DNA of 64,000 bases from Haemonchus contortus (GCA_000469685.2 LS997563.1:12657940-12721939), one strand, 5' to 3'; counted from the stretch's first letter, positions 23,795 to 38,295 are shown. Notes: generated by a model from the sequence alone, not told the origin. Numbers and translations are program-made.

Positions 23795-24172
23795 GGAAAA
23801 GGTATCAGCAAAGCATTAAAAAGTCATAAAACGTGACGAAATCACCACGAGAGTATTTTCTAGTCCTTAAAGGAAAAATTCTATGTAACGCAAAATTTCG
23901 GTCCCCCACAAAACCCGAACCCTAGCCTCCCGCCCATGAATCGTCACGCTTACCTCTACACCAAGCCGCCGTTGAATGATGAGGCACATCCATGTAATTT
24001 AAGTTTTCTCATGTCAAGCCCTGAAACTCTCCCTGAAACCACCCTCATGACTCCGTTCAGAGGAACGCTTGGCAGATTTGGAAAGCAGATCTGAACTCAG
24101 CATCCAAAAACACGTCCAGTAATGGAGGTCTCATTTCAAATGGCCACTTCGACCTGGGATGCTTCCCTGGTA
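23795..24172 (-). repeat. LINE 3' end with tRNA-like segment, right arm
   Basis: Reverse-complement partner of 22707-23085. It starts abruptly inside the ORF2 coding part, as a 5'-truncated LINE copy would. The tRNA-like stretch lies at about 23975-23915. Confidence 0.7.
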
Positions 24173-24179
24173 AGATCAG

Positions 24180-25335
24180 ATGTTGCACTCACCAATAACA
24201 CGTTTGCACTTTTCAAACTCCTAGCTAAGAAAAAGCTTTTGTCGTATAATTAGGTTACGTTGTGTTGTTAGCGATAGAAATTTTCCCACGTTTGCCTTAA
24301 GCAACGTCCTCAATAAATAAATAAATATATGAAGGTTTGGGAGAAAAGCCTCTCTTGGAAAGTCGCAATTTCCCAAACTGGCTTGGAATTTAATTTGGAA
24401 AAAAGTCACACAATAGCGAAATATTCTCAAGAGATAGTGACCAAGCACATAAACAATTGTTGCATTCTTTACATGAAGAACAAAGCTGGTCTGGCTGGTT
24501 CCCATCAAACACCACCCACTTCGCAGGCCCCAAATTCATCGCGAAGTTACTAGCGACACTTCAATCGAAACATATCATTTCGCAGTGCATATAAATAACT
24601 TATTAATGGTGAACAACCTGAGAAAAGCAAACTTGGAATCTCCTGAACCAAAAAATATCGGATGGAACAAAATCTGATAGCGAAGTTTTGAGTTCGAGAA
24701 GTAACGACGTTGCTCCTACCCATAGCCAAGATTTGAGCTTCTCCCGTTCATGTAAATGTCAATCTCATTTAGTTACGCGTTCAATGCGTCGATGTACCCT
24801 TACTGGGCTCGACCTGACTGAATGGGGCCGTTTTTCTGATTTTCTAATTTTTGATTATTTTATTTTTATTATGAAATTTTCAAGTTACTAGCAGTCTACG
24901 ACTACTTTGCGTTATTTCTTACTTTTTTCAGGTGAACTTCAGTGTGACTTATCAAGCATTAGGACCATTCCTTGAAGTAAGCCCAAACGACTGGGCACCT
25001 CCCAGTCACAAACGAGCTTTAAACCGCCTACTAAGTCACATCAAGAGAAGTCTGAGGTGAATAAAATTACGAAATCGTTGAATTCAATCCTCAATCAAGT
25101 TATATGTATTGAGCAACAAATTATTAGAATAGCTGTACAGATATATAATACATGAGAAGAGGTCGAATCACATCATTAAAAATCACATGCCATTTTCGGG
25201 TAGTTGGAAAGTGAAGATTGCGATGAAAGGCTTTGAAGACTAGGCAACTCATGACCGGGAATTTGTGCATATGGCGCCGAAATGAATTTTGTGGCCATAA
25301 TTCTGAGATGAAAGCGATTTGTACGAGATTCGAAA
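24180..25335. other. No gene recognised; 3' flank of the GAS1-like gene
   Basis: AT-rich sequence without recognised motifs. It contains the downstream region of the minus-strand gene that ends at 25341. Confidence 0.4.
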
Positions 25336-25340
25336 CAGAT

Positions 25341-28300
25341 TCAGAACACACTATAAAATAGCTGAATAAGAAACATAGCACAGAGAAGTAGACAGGGGGA
25401 AGAAATCGTCGTTGAAGATACATGACCGTGACCGTGGCTGCTGAAGTCCGTTGGCAACGAGGTAATCGAGTTGTCTCCTGGTGCGGGAGGAGAGGGTGTA
25501 GGCTGAATAGGATTGAAATAAAAGAAATTAATCTTTTTCTTGGCTAGGGCAGGATATATGAAACCAATAACAAATCCTCCCGGTTGGGGGTGGAGCTTAG
25601 CGACCCATCTTACCTTATTGCAAGCGTCAAGAATGTTGTCTTTCAAATGAATACATAGTTGATCTTCTCTTTCGGTACAGGTACATGATTCGAATGCCTT
25701 GAAAGATTTCTTACTTGGGAAAAATTACACTGCCTACAACCTAAAACGCTACCTGTCCATGAGGAGTAGCCACCGTCTCGGCCAGCAATCCGTAGCATCT
25801 TTCTGAGCACTCTCCTCGAGCTGATTCCGCTTCGCATTCCGATATAAACACACCCCACTTCGAGTTGCACTAAATTCAAAGGTTGAGTGGGTCGGAAATG
25901 AACGCGAGTGAGTGGGTGTGGTTACTGCGGTCACGAACTTGCCTCAATTACCCATGTATATCGGGTAACATTGCGAACGCGGCTAGAGAAACCATGGCCG
26001 GCGATACTGATATTTTCAGCTATAGTACACTGAGGTTCTATTAGGAACGCCAGAAGAAGGTGCTGCTCCGTTGAGCAGCTGTGACTTCAAACAATGATAA
26101 AGCAGAGCTGGCAAAGATGTGTCGCAAGCCCCAAAAGTAGTGACTGCCTTTGCTCAGCCCAATTCTTAACTCAAATGCATTATTAGGCTGTTTATTCGAT
26201 GCTAAGGTTTGGTCTCACTGCGTCAATACGTTAATCTCTATTGCTCCCTCCACTTCGTTTGAATTTCAGGTCGGCGAGGCATGTCGCCGACCACTCTCGT
26301 CCATGCGGGCGATTTGTTTGATTAGCCACCTATAGCAGCTGATGTGAAACACAATAGCTTTCAAAGATCCAACGACTCTACAGCGCTGAAACACTTTCTT
26401 CTCTCGTATTTGTTTCCCGAGGGTGAAAAGCTTTTCGTTCTGACGTGCGAACGATTTCGGGATCTCAAGTCCAAGGTTGTCGGCAGCGCACGGAGTGGGG
26501 AGGAGCAAAATGGACATTCGCTCTGAACGATAGCAGCGGATTCCTAGTGAAAATGGATGGGATGAAAGCAAGGCGAATAAATATTTTGTTGAGTCTTTTA
26601 GATATGTTTATTTACTCGATCACAACCTGAACGCAATAGTGAGAGGCGAATCTTTGAGCAAGACCGCGGTTAGTCTGGTCTCGATAGGGTTGGTAGACGC
26701 TTGTGTTTGTTCAGCGGAGGGTGCGCATTTATTTTGAGGACCATTGTTTTTTTCAAATCGTATCGTAGTCGAATCAATTGCAAAATAACCTGTAGATCGG
26801 CTTCACAAGCCAACTTCGCCAAACTGCAATGTACCAATGGTGCTGCTGGAAGAAAATGACACTGCTTGAGTTCCTCTCTACCAGGAATACACGATGCATC
26901 GGATCTGAAATCTCTTTAATCCGTGATGCGATCAATAGGTGGTATCGATTTTCATTAGGGACATTCAAGGTACCGAGATCTATGTCCCTATGATATGTTC
27001 CCGAGGTCCTTTCCCCCTTCCTTTACCACTGATGCACTGTCCCTATCTATACTCCCCTTTCCGACTCGAAAAGGTACCTCAACATTATCGTGAGCTGTGC
27101 CTGCAAACCATGGCTATTGAAATATGGATAGATGAACTACCCTGTACTGACCTCAGTAAAGTTCGTCCAAGTTTATTCTGGTAGACGTTCAGAACAGCAT
27201 TCCGACATTGCGGTTGGCAGGTGTTTGTCGTACTGAAACAGAGAGTTGGTAGTGTCATCTTTTTTGTTTTCAAACAAGTTTTCTCATCTAAAAAGGTTCT
27301 CTGGAGGGCTGAGCCATTCATCAATGTTCACGACAGGTAGTGAAATGCCTTTTAGGGGTTTTTCAATGAATGGAAATGGAACAGACTACCGGGTTCCTAG
27401 CAAAATCTCACTCGAGGCAGGTTACCGGAAGTCGAGGCAGATTCTGGAGCTTTTCGGAACATTCTCGGAATTCTCTAACTTCCTCGAGGGTGGCATTTTC
27501 CAAATGATTGACCGCTTTCGGTACGAGTATTATCGTTGTATCATTGCTGTGCTTGTGATTCTTTGCAGCCGATTACTTTGTTGTTCGACTAACGATTATG
27601 TTACTCTCAAATAATTAAATAAAGGGAGTTTTATGATCTTTGCGCTTGTACTAAGGCCCGAATTGATCGTAGTAGATTTCTACGCCTTTTGAAGACTGAA
27701 CAATTCCTTTTTTTATTCTGTGTAACCCTGTCACTACTCGTGGACAGCAACAGATCTCACTATATGGGTTCCTCGTTTTCCCTTTACAGTCCGCTTTTTA
27801 ACTGCAGAAAGAGAGTCTTTTGAGTTAATATGTATCTTCTAACGCTTCCTTGTTCTGCTTCGAATAACTCTTGAAAAAGATTCACCGCAGTTGTAGTAAT
27901 GCCTGTCTCGCTGGCTAATGAATGCTCAGAATCCAGAAAACCCAAACGAAAGATTGGCGAAATATATACATCAAGCTTAGTCTTCCCACTTGAAGAACTA
28001 TTAAGTTCGACGCAACAGGACAGCCTATGGCGATTATCGCACTGGCGAATCGTAGCTAATTTATAGCCATGATTAGTGGAGGTGTTTAAGCGGCCCATGC
28101 ACCAGAACCAGATCCACCATCCGGGCTGCTGGACCAGTGAGTGTGTCGCTCCGTCGGATCCGATGAGGTATTTTGCTATTGTCGTCATAGAGTATGACGC
28201 ACTTTATGGGGTGCATGATAAGTGGGGAGAACAGGCGATTGCGACGGCTTTGACCAGATGAGTCCGTCTAAGCCGACCTCAATCCATGCGAAATCACAAC

Positions 28301-31300
28301 CGTTTGATGACCAAATGTATTCATCATGTAATGGAGTGGCAGGATTTGGATGGCAGTACAAAGTGGCCAAGTTTCACAGTGCAGAAACAAAACTACCGAA
28401 AACTTTCTCTCATTACACTTCTAATGACGGCCTTGTTCCAGTTAGTACTGATTTGAACTGCCCTCCCCACCATTATGTACAATTGTAAAGCTCAATTGTT
28501 AGTTTGACGAGGTTCCAACAAAGCCATGGTCATTTGACGTCCACACTGGTAACGCACATTGAGGAGTTCCACGAAGATTCATTCTCCGGAACCGAAACAG
28601 ATAAATAACTCCAATAATTCACAAGTAAATCGCCCAGTCAGAGTGAAATAGGGTTTGGGATGTATGTTGATACTAGTGTAGGCGTCGAATGATCACTTTA
28701 ACTACTTACGTTCACCCGTTCCTATTCACTTTCATGGTGAAGGCATCCGATTTATATAGAAATTCAGGAAGGAAGGGTCAGGAAATTATTGAAATTATTT
28801 AAATGAACTATTATATCATTAGATTATTATTACTATTATATTATTATAATTAACTTAAATTATTATTTTTAGAAATTAATAATTTTAGTTATTCTATTTT
28901 GTCATACTATACTTAATTTTTGAAAACAAGAGCTCTGTCATTTGTGGATTATTAATAATTTCCCGTAATATAATATTTCCAGGTGCAAAATTGCCAATGT
29001 GCCTCAGAAATGGTTAAGAGAGTGGTCTTCTCGGAACATCAGAGAACTGATTCTCCTCAGCGGCATTTCGGCGGACTCAATCGCTCGACAACTTGCGTAA
29101 CAGTGGCGCTCGCTGGCACTACGCCAACTTGCCGGTGTCTCCCACCTTGCTAATGCGCCTGAAATCTAATTGTAAGTAAAACTGATCTTATACTCGCACG
29201 AAACCTGCCGAGTGAAAAAGAGGATTGCGTTTTTTAAGGCGAGAGGTTTGCCAGGAAAAAATACTAACAAAATCTCTCTAAAGTTTTCGAAAAACTCCGC
29301 TTTATTTCACATTTCAAATCGTTTTTTTAATAGCTGGCTTCGATAAAACGCTAAATTAGCAATAGACTATCATACATCTAGTCAGGAGTGCGAACGTTTT
29401 GATAACTGAAGGGCAAATCATTTAGATTCCCCTCGAACAGGTCGCCTTTTCCAAACAGATCGACATCCCCTCATCCGTTTTCTTTTCACTACATTTGAGA
29501 GCCAGTCAGAGAGACGTTAGGCGTGAAGTCAAGTGCCCTTAGCCCAAGGGCACCAAAGAGGATTACAGGAGCCAGTTTGCGCCGTCCGTCCGTCCTTACT
29601 ATTGGACGACGACCAACACGAATTTCTCGTGTCATTTCACCTCCGTGCCGACCTTAATCTACCGTTAGGCTAAGCGCATCGGAGTAGTCATTTGAGAACC
29701 GGATACGACCTCGAAACATGGTTAGACTCATTTGAGAACCTACAGGAAGGGTTGTTTTGTTGAGAGGCTAGCAACAGGAAGTTGAACGGGATTCTATAAA
29801 GGATTAGAGCAGCTGTGTAACAGTACGATCACCTTTATATGCTAGTGGCTTTTGGAAACTTTCAGTAACATGGACTTTTCGGTCGAGGAATGTCAACTGA
29901 TATTGTGCGAAAAAGTAAAAACCCATTTATGAACAGAAAAAACAATCAAGTACATTTTTTACAGTAATTGAGTAAGAAGATGACCAGCGTTTTAACACCA
30001 CAACTTCCAGATGGTATTCTATCTTCAAGCCTTATCCACTGTTGGGATTACTCAAGATGAGACAACTAGTGGAGTGAGAGCTTGCAGCTTCTGTGCTTAC
30101 CTGACCAACTTTTTTAGTGGCTTTAGTTTCAGCCAAAGACGCTTTTTTCTTGCAGATGACTATTCTTAAATTTATCGTCGCCTAGCTGACATCATACTGA
30201 TCCCAAACTAAGCGATTCTGTACGGCGACTCGTTACAGATACACGTCTGGCAGTCTTGGTTAGAGATTGAGGCCAACGACGAGCTCTAAGTTCCACTAGT
30301 AAAAGTACAAACAATCGCGGATTTGCAGCTTTCAAAGATACCACTCATCCCGTAAGCCGTGTCGCCAAACACTTATAAGTCACGATCACTTGAGAGCCTA
30401 CGCTGGTGGTTCGCATTCCGCTCCCATGCCCCCGCTAGGCGACCCTTCACATTCACACGCAGCACCACTCCAGTGATGGATAACATTGGTCGTTTGACAA
30501 GCCAATCAGTTGATCATTTCATGGGATCGACAGTCCTTTTCCCAACAAAATATGTTTGGACTGGCAAATTGGATCGCTTCAGTCACATAGTAGAAGGAAA
30601 CAGCTCGCACAAGGTTCCAAATGAGCTATTGAGTGTACAGATATTAGAAATACGGTTATTCCTCTCACTATCCAGCATGCACTATAAGATAGGCTTCCTC
30701 AGTGTATCACTCTGTCCGTTTGTCCGTAGACAAAATGGTTCGTGACTACGATAAGAGAGCCGAGTGAAAAAACTTCCTCTTACAAGGGAAGATCACCTAT
30801 CGGTGGCCTTTCCATCTGAAACTGATATTGGACGAATTCTTTCATAATGCTAAATACACCTTTCTCCCTTCAGAACGTCTGTCTCCCAACAGAACGTCAA
30901 CGTCACGGTGGAAGTACCATTGGCGTGTGTGGAAGAAACACAGTCTGCTATTACCTACAAAAGTTTGATAACTCAGTAGCTGTAGGCGACTCAGACTGGT
31001 GCGAATGATTCTAACCCTCAACGGGAACTAATACTTCAACTGACATGTCGACTCCAAAAAAATTCGCTCAAACCCAAGAGTTCCAGCCTCTCTCGATGCC
31101 GCTAACTGAGGTCCACGACAATGCTTAGCCGTACGACTACTACTGTACAGTTCTGAGTGTTTATGGCGCCATTTGGGCTATTTCTAGCTGTATGAGCAAT
31201 TTTTCCACAACAACGACTCAACAGTAATCCCGATTCGTTGCCTCATAGCCACTAACCAGGCAGCCGAGCAAACAAATCGCCACACCGCAAATTGTCCCTC

Positions 31301-32879
31301 CAAATCGCCGACGACGGTCATGTTCGATTACGAAATTCTTTCAAGTTCAATCAGTATGCTTGAAAAACGGGGCGGAAAGAAGTTGTTGAAGGAGGAACGA
31401 GGAACGAAAGGGGGAGAGGATCAGGTAAATGTTGGAATAGGAATTGTTTAAAGGGATTAAGTAAAGTGATCAGAAAGTGATAGTTAGAAACGGGTGATAA
31501 AAAAAAGATATGCAACAGTGTTTCAGAGGACACCAATACAGATCAAATTTCAAGTTTGCATTATAAGGGTATGTGAGAACCAGTAAGTTAAAAAAAAGTC
31601 GAATCGATTGCGATTCTTAGCTTTTTCAACCATGAAAGGACCACTATATTGAGCCTCCCCAACAAGCACCTGTGGAGAGAAACAGTAGCCACTTATAGCC
31701 GTTATGATAAATGCATAGTATATTGGTATTTATTTCTTGCCGATGAGAAGCTAGAAAAAGTATACTTTTTTCATCCGCCCATTCACCTAGTTTATTCAAC
31801 TTTTTTCCCTCATGGTTTGAAATTTAAATATAGAAATTTCAATAAGAGGACTTTGTAATGAATAGAGAACACTTGGGAGAGCTTTGATAGGAGACCAGCT
31901 CGCGACCAGAATTTTTTGTTTTAATATTCTCTATTTTCTCCTCTTATTATGAGAGATCTTGAAAACCCAAACCCAAGCCCCGCAGAGGAGAGCGCTTCCA
32001 ATTATCTCGGAGCCCTACTGCACTAATCCTGCCTCCTAACAAAGATGAACAATAGGTAGTATCGCATAGCAGACTGAACTTCAGTAATAAGGGCTGAGTA
32101 TGGGTAGATTGGATATTAAGCACCAAAAAAGTCCATTACGCCTGCAACACTTAAATCCTGCTTCCGTTCCCATTTCCTCAAATATTTTCCACTCATCCCC
32201 CAGCGAAGTACTCATAACCGTTTCTCAAACGAGCTCCCGTAAGCAACCTCCAGACAGCCACGAGAGGCGATTCTGAAGAGAACTCCAAAGTGTTCAGAAA
32301 CGTGTCCAAGTCCATTCCCATTTTTCTTGAAAGAAAACCCTACCTAAATCATGAAGATGGGAAGATTTGAAAACTCTAATAAGGGGAAGGAGGAAAAAGA
32401 CTAGAAAGAAGAAAGAGAGAAGCACCGTCACAAAGGTATGATGCCAAAAATTAATGGTGCTTACTTATAAAGTTGAAAATCAGTGTACTTGAAAACACAA
32501 GAACAACTAGTGGCAAACTGTAGGAACGTCTGAGAATAAGTCATGAAATGAAATGCGCAGAAGATTGGAGCTGGCAAAAACTTTTCGATTTCGAAAAGCC
32601 ACTATGCATCTCCGGTTCTGAATCGAATATCCACTGAATTGAGCAGAAAGAGTCATGTAATCCACACACCCCTAGGGACAGTATCAAGATAGGTATTTAT
32701 TATAGCCTTAGTCGAACTCACCATGCAGCCATCAACGGTGCAAGACGATTCGAGCACTCTAAATCGTTCTCACACGCCTCCAACGCCGACTTACATTCGG
32801 CTGTGGCATTCGGCTCTTGAGCAGCTGTCAGATACAGTAGTCCACAGAGGAACAACGGGTGAAGATGTAATAGAATCAT
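25341..32879 (-). CDS. GDNF-receptor/GAS1-like cysteine-rich surface protein (6 exons)
   Basis: Exons (minus): 32879-32722, 27232-27152, 26904-26790, 25869-25753, 25697-25614, 25502-25341. They total 717 nt, or 238 aa plus stop, and all phases match. Residues 1-20 form a signal peptide. Two cysteine-rich repeats follow. The first includes ECKSALEACENDLECSNRL and CQPQCRNAVLNVYQNKLGRT. The second includes HCSLAKLACEADLQCNSKWG, ECSERC and CTCTEREDQLC. This cysteine pattern is that of the GDNF/GAS1 domain, found in GDNF-family receptor alpha chains and GAS1. A Pro/Ser/His linker and a hydrophobic C-terminus (LLLCAMFLIQLFYSVF) suggest a GPI anchor. C. elegans has a GAS1 homologue (phg-1), but orthology was not tested. 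Intron 1 is about 5.5 kb; the others are short to moderate. Confidence 0.8.
27240..32715. other. Large first intron of the GAS1-like gene
   Basis: No nested gene is supported. An AT-rich low-complexity block lies at about 28780-28910 and purine-rich stretches at 31360-31440 and 32370-32430. Plus-strand ORFs at 27246-27614 and 30359-30745, and a minus-strand ORF at 27784-28188, show no known motif and no splice support. Confidence 0.4.
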
Positions 32880-35800
32880 GACCACCTGCAAGCAATTCCA
32901 AAGAATTAGGCGAAAATCGAGAAAAACAAGACGATTCTATAGTAATGTAGGTAGTAACGTACACTTCTCTGGCTATCAAGGAGGTAGCAGAACAGAATCG
33001 AAGTGAGGGTTGCGTAGTTCCCTACGACGGGAATAGCTTAGATGGGCGTGGCCGTTCCCTCAAGCTCCGCCTTCGCGCGGTTGATGTGTGGGAAAAACAA
33101 AGAATCGTAGACCATGAACAAGCACACATATCACGAAGTGAGTGGCGGTTTGGAGTAGGTGTAAAAGCAACAAGGATCATTAAAGGGCCGGTAGAGGTTT
33201 TTTAAGAAAAGATATCTAGAACCAAGAAAAATTTCAACAAGCGCGTTCCGAACTGGCAAAAGAGGCATAATCTACAAAAAATTACCGCATCTGAAACTTA
33301 ATTATATATGTGCAGCTTTAAAATTCTCGAATTATTTGTCGTTCCGTTTGTACTCAGAGCTACCGAGAACTTTGGCGTGAGTTAAGGCTCTCGAAGGCGT
33401 CGATGAGGCTGAACTTAAGTATCTTCTTCTGTTATGTGAATGTGAAGCAGACGAGCTGGTATAACATAGACTCATGACATCTGTAAGAACTCGGGTACCA
33501 TACAGGTTAAATTGGAGCGGTGAAAGTCCTGCTCAAGTTGGAGAAGGCACTTCATGGATGTACTGCAAATGCGAATTTCCGAAATGTATGTGAAAAACTG
33601 ATAATAAGTCAACTATGAACTCTCGAAACAACAAGGGATTTGACATCGTATCGCCCGTCCAGGAGCAAGCCTTTTATCTCAGAAGTGACCAAAAGAAGGA
33701 ATAAGTGAAACAACGTCAATAAGCGGAATTTTTCAGAACTACCCTAAGTAATCGTAATGGAAAGGGTACTGTAGCTAGCCATCCGTGTATCGGTAGCTTT
33801 AATACAAGTGAGTTATTTGATCTCTCGCAGGCATCTCTCGCATGTGACAATCAACTACAGGGTAAAGACTCGAAAGAAATCCACTAGAAGCATGAAGCAA
33901 GCTTGTTTAGCTGTGCGAGGCGCATACTAGTAACTAAAACTAAAGCCCACCTTGACTCTCCTTGAATAGAATCGAAGCCTATGTAATGCGCTCAGCTGAA
34001 CAGATCATGTCTTTCAATTTATTTTCTCTTCTTTGCCTTACAACATTTTAGCTGATAAATGGAATTCCTTTGTGTATTATGAGGGGTTTTTTATATTCTA
34101 AATTTCCATCCATGTTTTGTTCGGTGGAAAATGAAGAAAGATAAACTTATATTGTATTATAGAGGGCCCAGCATTCAAGCAACGGCCCAGCGTTTGAGTA
34201 ACGTGCTAATAAAATACCAAGTTTGCACGAAGTAAGGCAAAGATGAGCTCTAGGAGAGGGTGGTATTTGGCCTGGCTTCATATTGGTGTGCCTGACAATG
34301 CGATTCGCAGAGAGCATCGTGGTGTTCCAGTTGCGGAGAGTATTAGCGGTCTCGTTCAATGCATGAAAGGCCTGGTCAACTGCAGCGGAATTGAACTTGC
34401 ACGGAAAGTATCAAGTGCTTGCGGTAGTCACAGACCACTGCTCACGGACCACATTATAAAAACGCTTCAAATATTTACATTGCAAGGCTAACCTTAATGT
34501 ATTTGCTTACAATGTTGTAAAAAATCAGCCAAGTACGAATTCTGAACTTCAGTCAACGTATGAGACTGAAAAGCAGTTTCTATTAGGGGAAATTTTTCTC
34601 TTCGAACATGTACCCCTCATAGCTTTTGCAAAATGTCCAATCAAACAACAAGGGAGAGGTCAAATGGGACAGAATGAAGTTGGGCTACTAATGACAGGCG
34701 ATTGGAATGGTGAGAGGAAAGTAGCATCAAACCAGAAGTGAACGACTGAAAAGGAAAGCAAGAAACGGAAACTAGAGGAAATGCAAGGCAAGGAAACATC
34801 AAGAGTCAAACAGACAAAAAGGAAAGAGCTGTAGGGCGAACGGCGGCTAAGTGGCAAAGGGATACCCATGTGAAGAAGTCCCAGAAAAAGAGGAACGCAG
34901 AAATGGATCAAATAGAGAGGAGGATACATCCCGGAGAGAAAAAAAAGAGAAGAAGATAAGAAGGAAATAACGCTAAGGAAGGAGCAAAGTAAACGAGGAA
35001 GCATCGGAGAAAACCGTTTGTTAGCTATTCAAGCCAGAAGTTGGACAACTTGAATAAAAACGGGAAAACGTTTCTAATCTTGTCTTTCCAGCCTTGAGGA
35101 AATGCACCCATGGTACACCGACACATACAATCTTCGAGCCTTTATGTGACCCTATCTAGGCCGTTTCCCACCCACATTTGGTGTACGAGGGACCTTAAAT
35201 TTATCCCACAACCCACTTTTAACTTGAACTGGGCTTTTACTCTCTTTAATGGTATGTTGCAACTCAAGTTTCTGGTAAGAAAGGCTAGATGTCTGCTGTT
35301 GCATTGCTCTAGGGGTCCCGAAAAATGCTTTTCAACTTCTGTCATTCTGTCTGCACTACTGTAGACGACTAGAGTAGATTCTGGAGCGCTTTCCAGGGTG
35401 CAATTGGGATTCGAAGTTGTTACGGCGATTCTTTTCTGTTTTGGCCTTGTCAAGCCTTAAGCAATTGCAACTCAAGAATAGCCCAAAAATCCTATTCTCA
35501 CTTTTTTCATTACCTACAGCATTCACTGATTTGCAAACCACTGATACCCTCGATTCCATCGTTGCATCATCTTGAGCGGGGTTCATCCATACGCTTTATA
35601 AAACAAAGGGGTCTTCAAAAGCCTGGAATATCGAACGGTTTGTGAATAGCAACAACGATAGTTTACGCTAGTCCATCACCATAAAGATCGAATGGCACTT
35701 GCTAGTTTTTGCAGGTGATGGAATAGCGTTTCCGATGAGTCTCCCTGAGAAACTTGTCCCTGTCCTGACATATTTTGTCTTATTTATCTTGATAACCATT

Positions 35801-38290
35801 ATAGAGAATTGACCATTTCTCGGTCCCATGAAACCGTCTGGTTTTACGTGGGAAAGGCATAAGGCTTGATAGGATCAATAAACAAGGTTGAAAGGATGAA
35901 CGCGGATAGAAACTGGTTTCGAGTCGGAGTTGCTTAGTGAGAGACTTCAGAGTGGATCACCGCTTGCCCTCTCCTGATTGCGTTAAAGTGTACTCAGTGA
36001 AAGTGCTAGTGGATCGATTGGCTGTTTTTTCCCAGCTTCTTTTACATTTGAACAAAATCCGGGCCTACAGGACGAAAAAAGTAGAGAAGTAACAGAAGCA
36101 GAGACTCCGATTTGAGAGGAGACTAAACAAACCACTGGTGATCGCATCGCCTTGAGTCTTTCACTCCCTAGGGGAGAGGGGTCTATTGACAGAGCAGGTT
36201 GCAGTTTCTGATGTTAGTATCTGTGGTCAACGCTTTCGTTTCCAGCAATATGATGGGGCCAAGAAAGTACCGTTGATGAAAATCTGTTGACAATATATAC
36301 GTCCGGACTTCATAGAAATCTGTTGGGTACTCCAACAAAGAACCTGCTTTCAAAAAGGCTTATTCATTCCATTGTCTGGAGCCTAAAACCTTCAACTGTG
36401 CAAAAATACATGTACAAGCCTGCCAGCAAAGTCTAATTCCGGAGGATTCGTCACGAAATCAACGAGCAGTCGGTGGTCGTCTGTGCGGTTGCTGCTTTCG
36501 TTCACAAAGAAGACCGGTCAGCTCAGTGTCTTTTGTGCTGGACTACTGACTGAAAGCTACTCAAATGCTTTATCCCTCTCATGAGTGTGGCAATCCCAAA
36601 TGAAAACAACTGCTAAACCAACACACCAGAACTTTCCTATTAATTGCCTCCCTTTAAGTTTCATCGTTGAATCTGAAACAGTTCACACTGCAGTTCACTT
36701 CCAGTTCTATAATCAACATCGCCATAATTGATTGGACCATATAGTTAACAGGGAACTGGGTATCAGGTGGTATATACAGATCGTTCTTTTAAAAACGCAT
36801 GGCATAGAGCTCCCACCAAGTACACATGACGCTCATAGAAGGATGTCTTTCAGGGCGATCGGCTCGAAAAGGGTTCCGCCGACTTGCGAAGTATCCGAAT
36901 TACAAGAGTCTATAATTTGGTAGGTTTTCCGTCTATGTCTTTACTTGGTCGATCTAGGCATTGGATTTGGAATTTCGAGGATGAGTTCAAGTTCAAAAGC
37001 ATTTCACAATCATGTTTTTCTGCGGTCTAACGCATGACACTTGCTATGTACATAACCTCTATTCCATGCCTCAGTTTGGAAAGGTACTTAACTGAGGCAT
37101 CAACGAAAAGTCAATGGGTGCCAAGAATGTTTATAGAGTGGGCCAGAGTAACATTAACCGAGATCACGCATTTGTTATCGTCACAAAAGGGCTAAAGTAA
37201 ACTGATAGGTTGAGGCTTCCTGTAGTGATTAGATTTCACTAAGATGCTTCTATTTATTCTGGAGATTATAAAAATATAACCTTGCGAGCACTGCCGATTG
37301 GGTCATCCTGCCGAGAGTTGATGATGGGTGAACTGATCAGAAATGTTTGACTCTTCTGTAGCGTATTTTTACAGTTGCCACGGATTGGTTCGAAGTCACA
37401 GTCCTCTAAAACACAGAACTACTAAAGCCATTTCTTGGCCCTTTACTAGTCACAATTACACGTTGCTAGTCTCGTAGACAACTCGAGCTGACCTTCAAGA
37501 AACTATCATTGGCGGCATCGTATTATTATCCAAATCGGTCCTATAATCAGGATGAGGCGATGGAACCATCTTGCCATTCGCACGTTACTACCCACCTGGA
37601 AGGAATTGAAAAAGATCATGTATGAAGACGTTATTTCACTTATTTCACTATTTGATGAGTAATGACTTATTCATTGTGCTGAAGCAGAACAAGCTCTTTT
37701 TTCAGATCCCATCTGATGATTCGGCTTCTGTAGGAATAAGAATTTACTTGAGTTGTAGAAAGGACTGGTTGAACCTCAGGAAAGGCTACAGTTAGCTGAC
37801 TCAGGAAAGCTAAGGTAACTAGATGCGATCAAATGGCACACTCTCAAACACATGTAGTCTCTTCATTCATATCGTCGTCAATTACTGGGCTAGTCCCCGG
37901 TAATTGACCGGATTCATCTCCCCACATAACCCTCTTCCATAGTAGCGCTAGCCCTTTCCCTCTTTTCTCATCTCCTAAGAGAGCCGGATTTCTCACGACA
38001 AACTCACGAGACCGATGCTAATGTAAAGAAGGGAAAGCTACCTCGAGTGAGGGCAGGAAAATATATGCTGACACTGTAGGATTAGATCACTTCCAATGGT
38101 AAAGCTTCAAGTCAGTCACCTTTCAAAAAGCAGATGAATATATGCTATCATTCATGAACACCCAAATGCTAATTGACCAGCGAAGGTTTCGGAATGTTTG
38201 TGTAAGTAGCGGAAGGGCGCTGAGGACGAAGAACCTTGCACTGAACATCATTTGAAGGTGCAACTCTACAGCAGAGCAACTTCGATTAAT
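32880..38290. other. No gene recognised; upstream flank of the GAS1-like gene
   Basis: A GC-rich block at about 33040-33090 (GGGCGTGGCC and CTCCGCC boxes) lies about 170 bases upstream of the GAS1-like ATG and could be part of its promoter. A small imperfect tandem (GGCCCAGC...) lies at 34166-34205, and a hairpin (TCAATTAC...GTAATTGA) at 37875-37901. Nothing else is supported. Confidence 0.35.
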
Positions 38291-38295
38291 GTTCA

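Noticed and set aside
27246..27614. 122-codon plus-strand ORF beside GAS1-like exon 2
   Set aside because: No motif, and most of it lies in the large intron on the opposite strand.
30359..30745. 128-codon plus-strand ORF
   Set aside because: No recognised domain, no splice signals with matching phase, and it lies inside the large intron of the GAS1-like gene.
34660..35004. 114-codon minus-strand ORF
   Set aside because: Lies in a purine-rich stretch; Ser/Leu/Phe-rich low complexity with no splice support.
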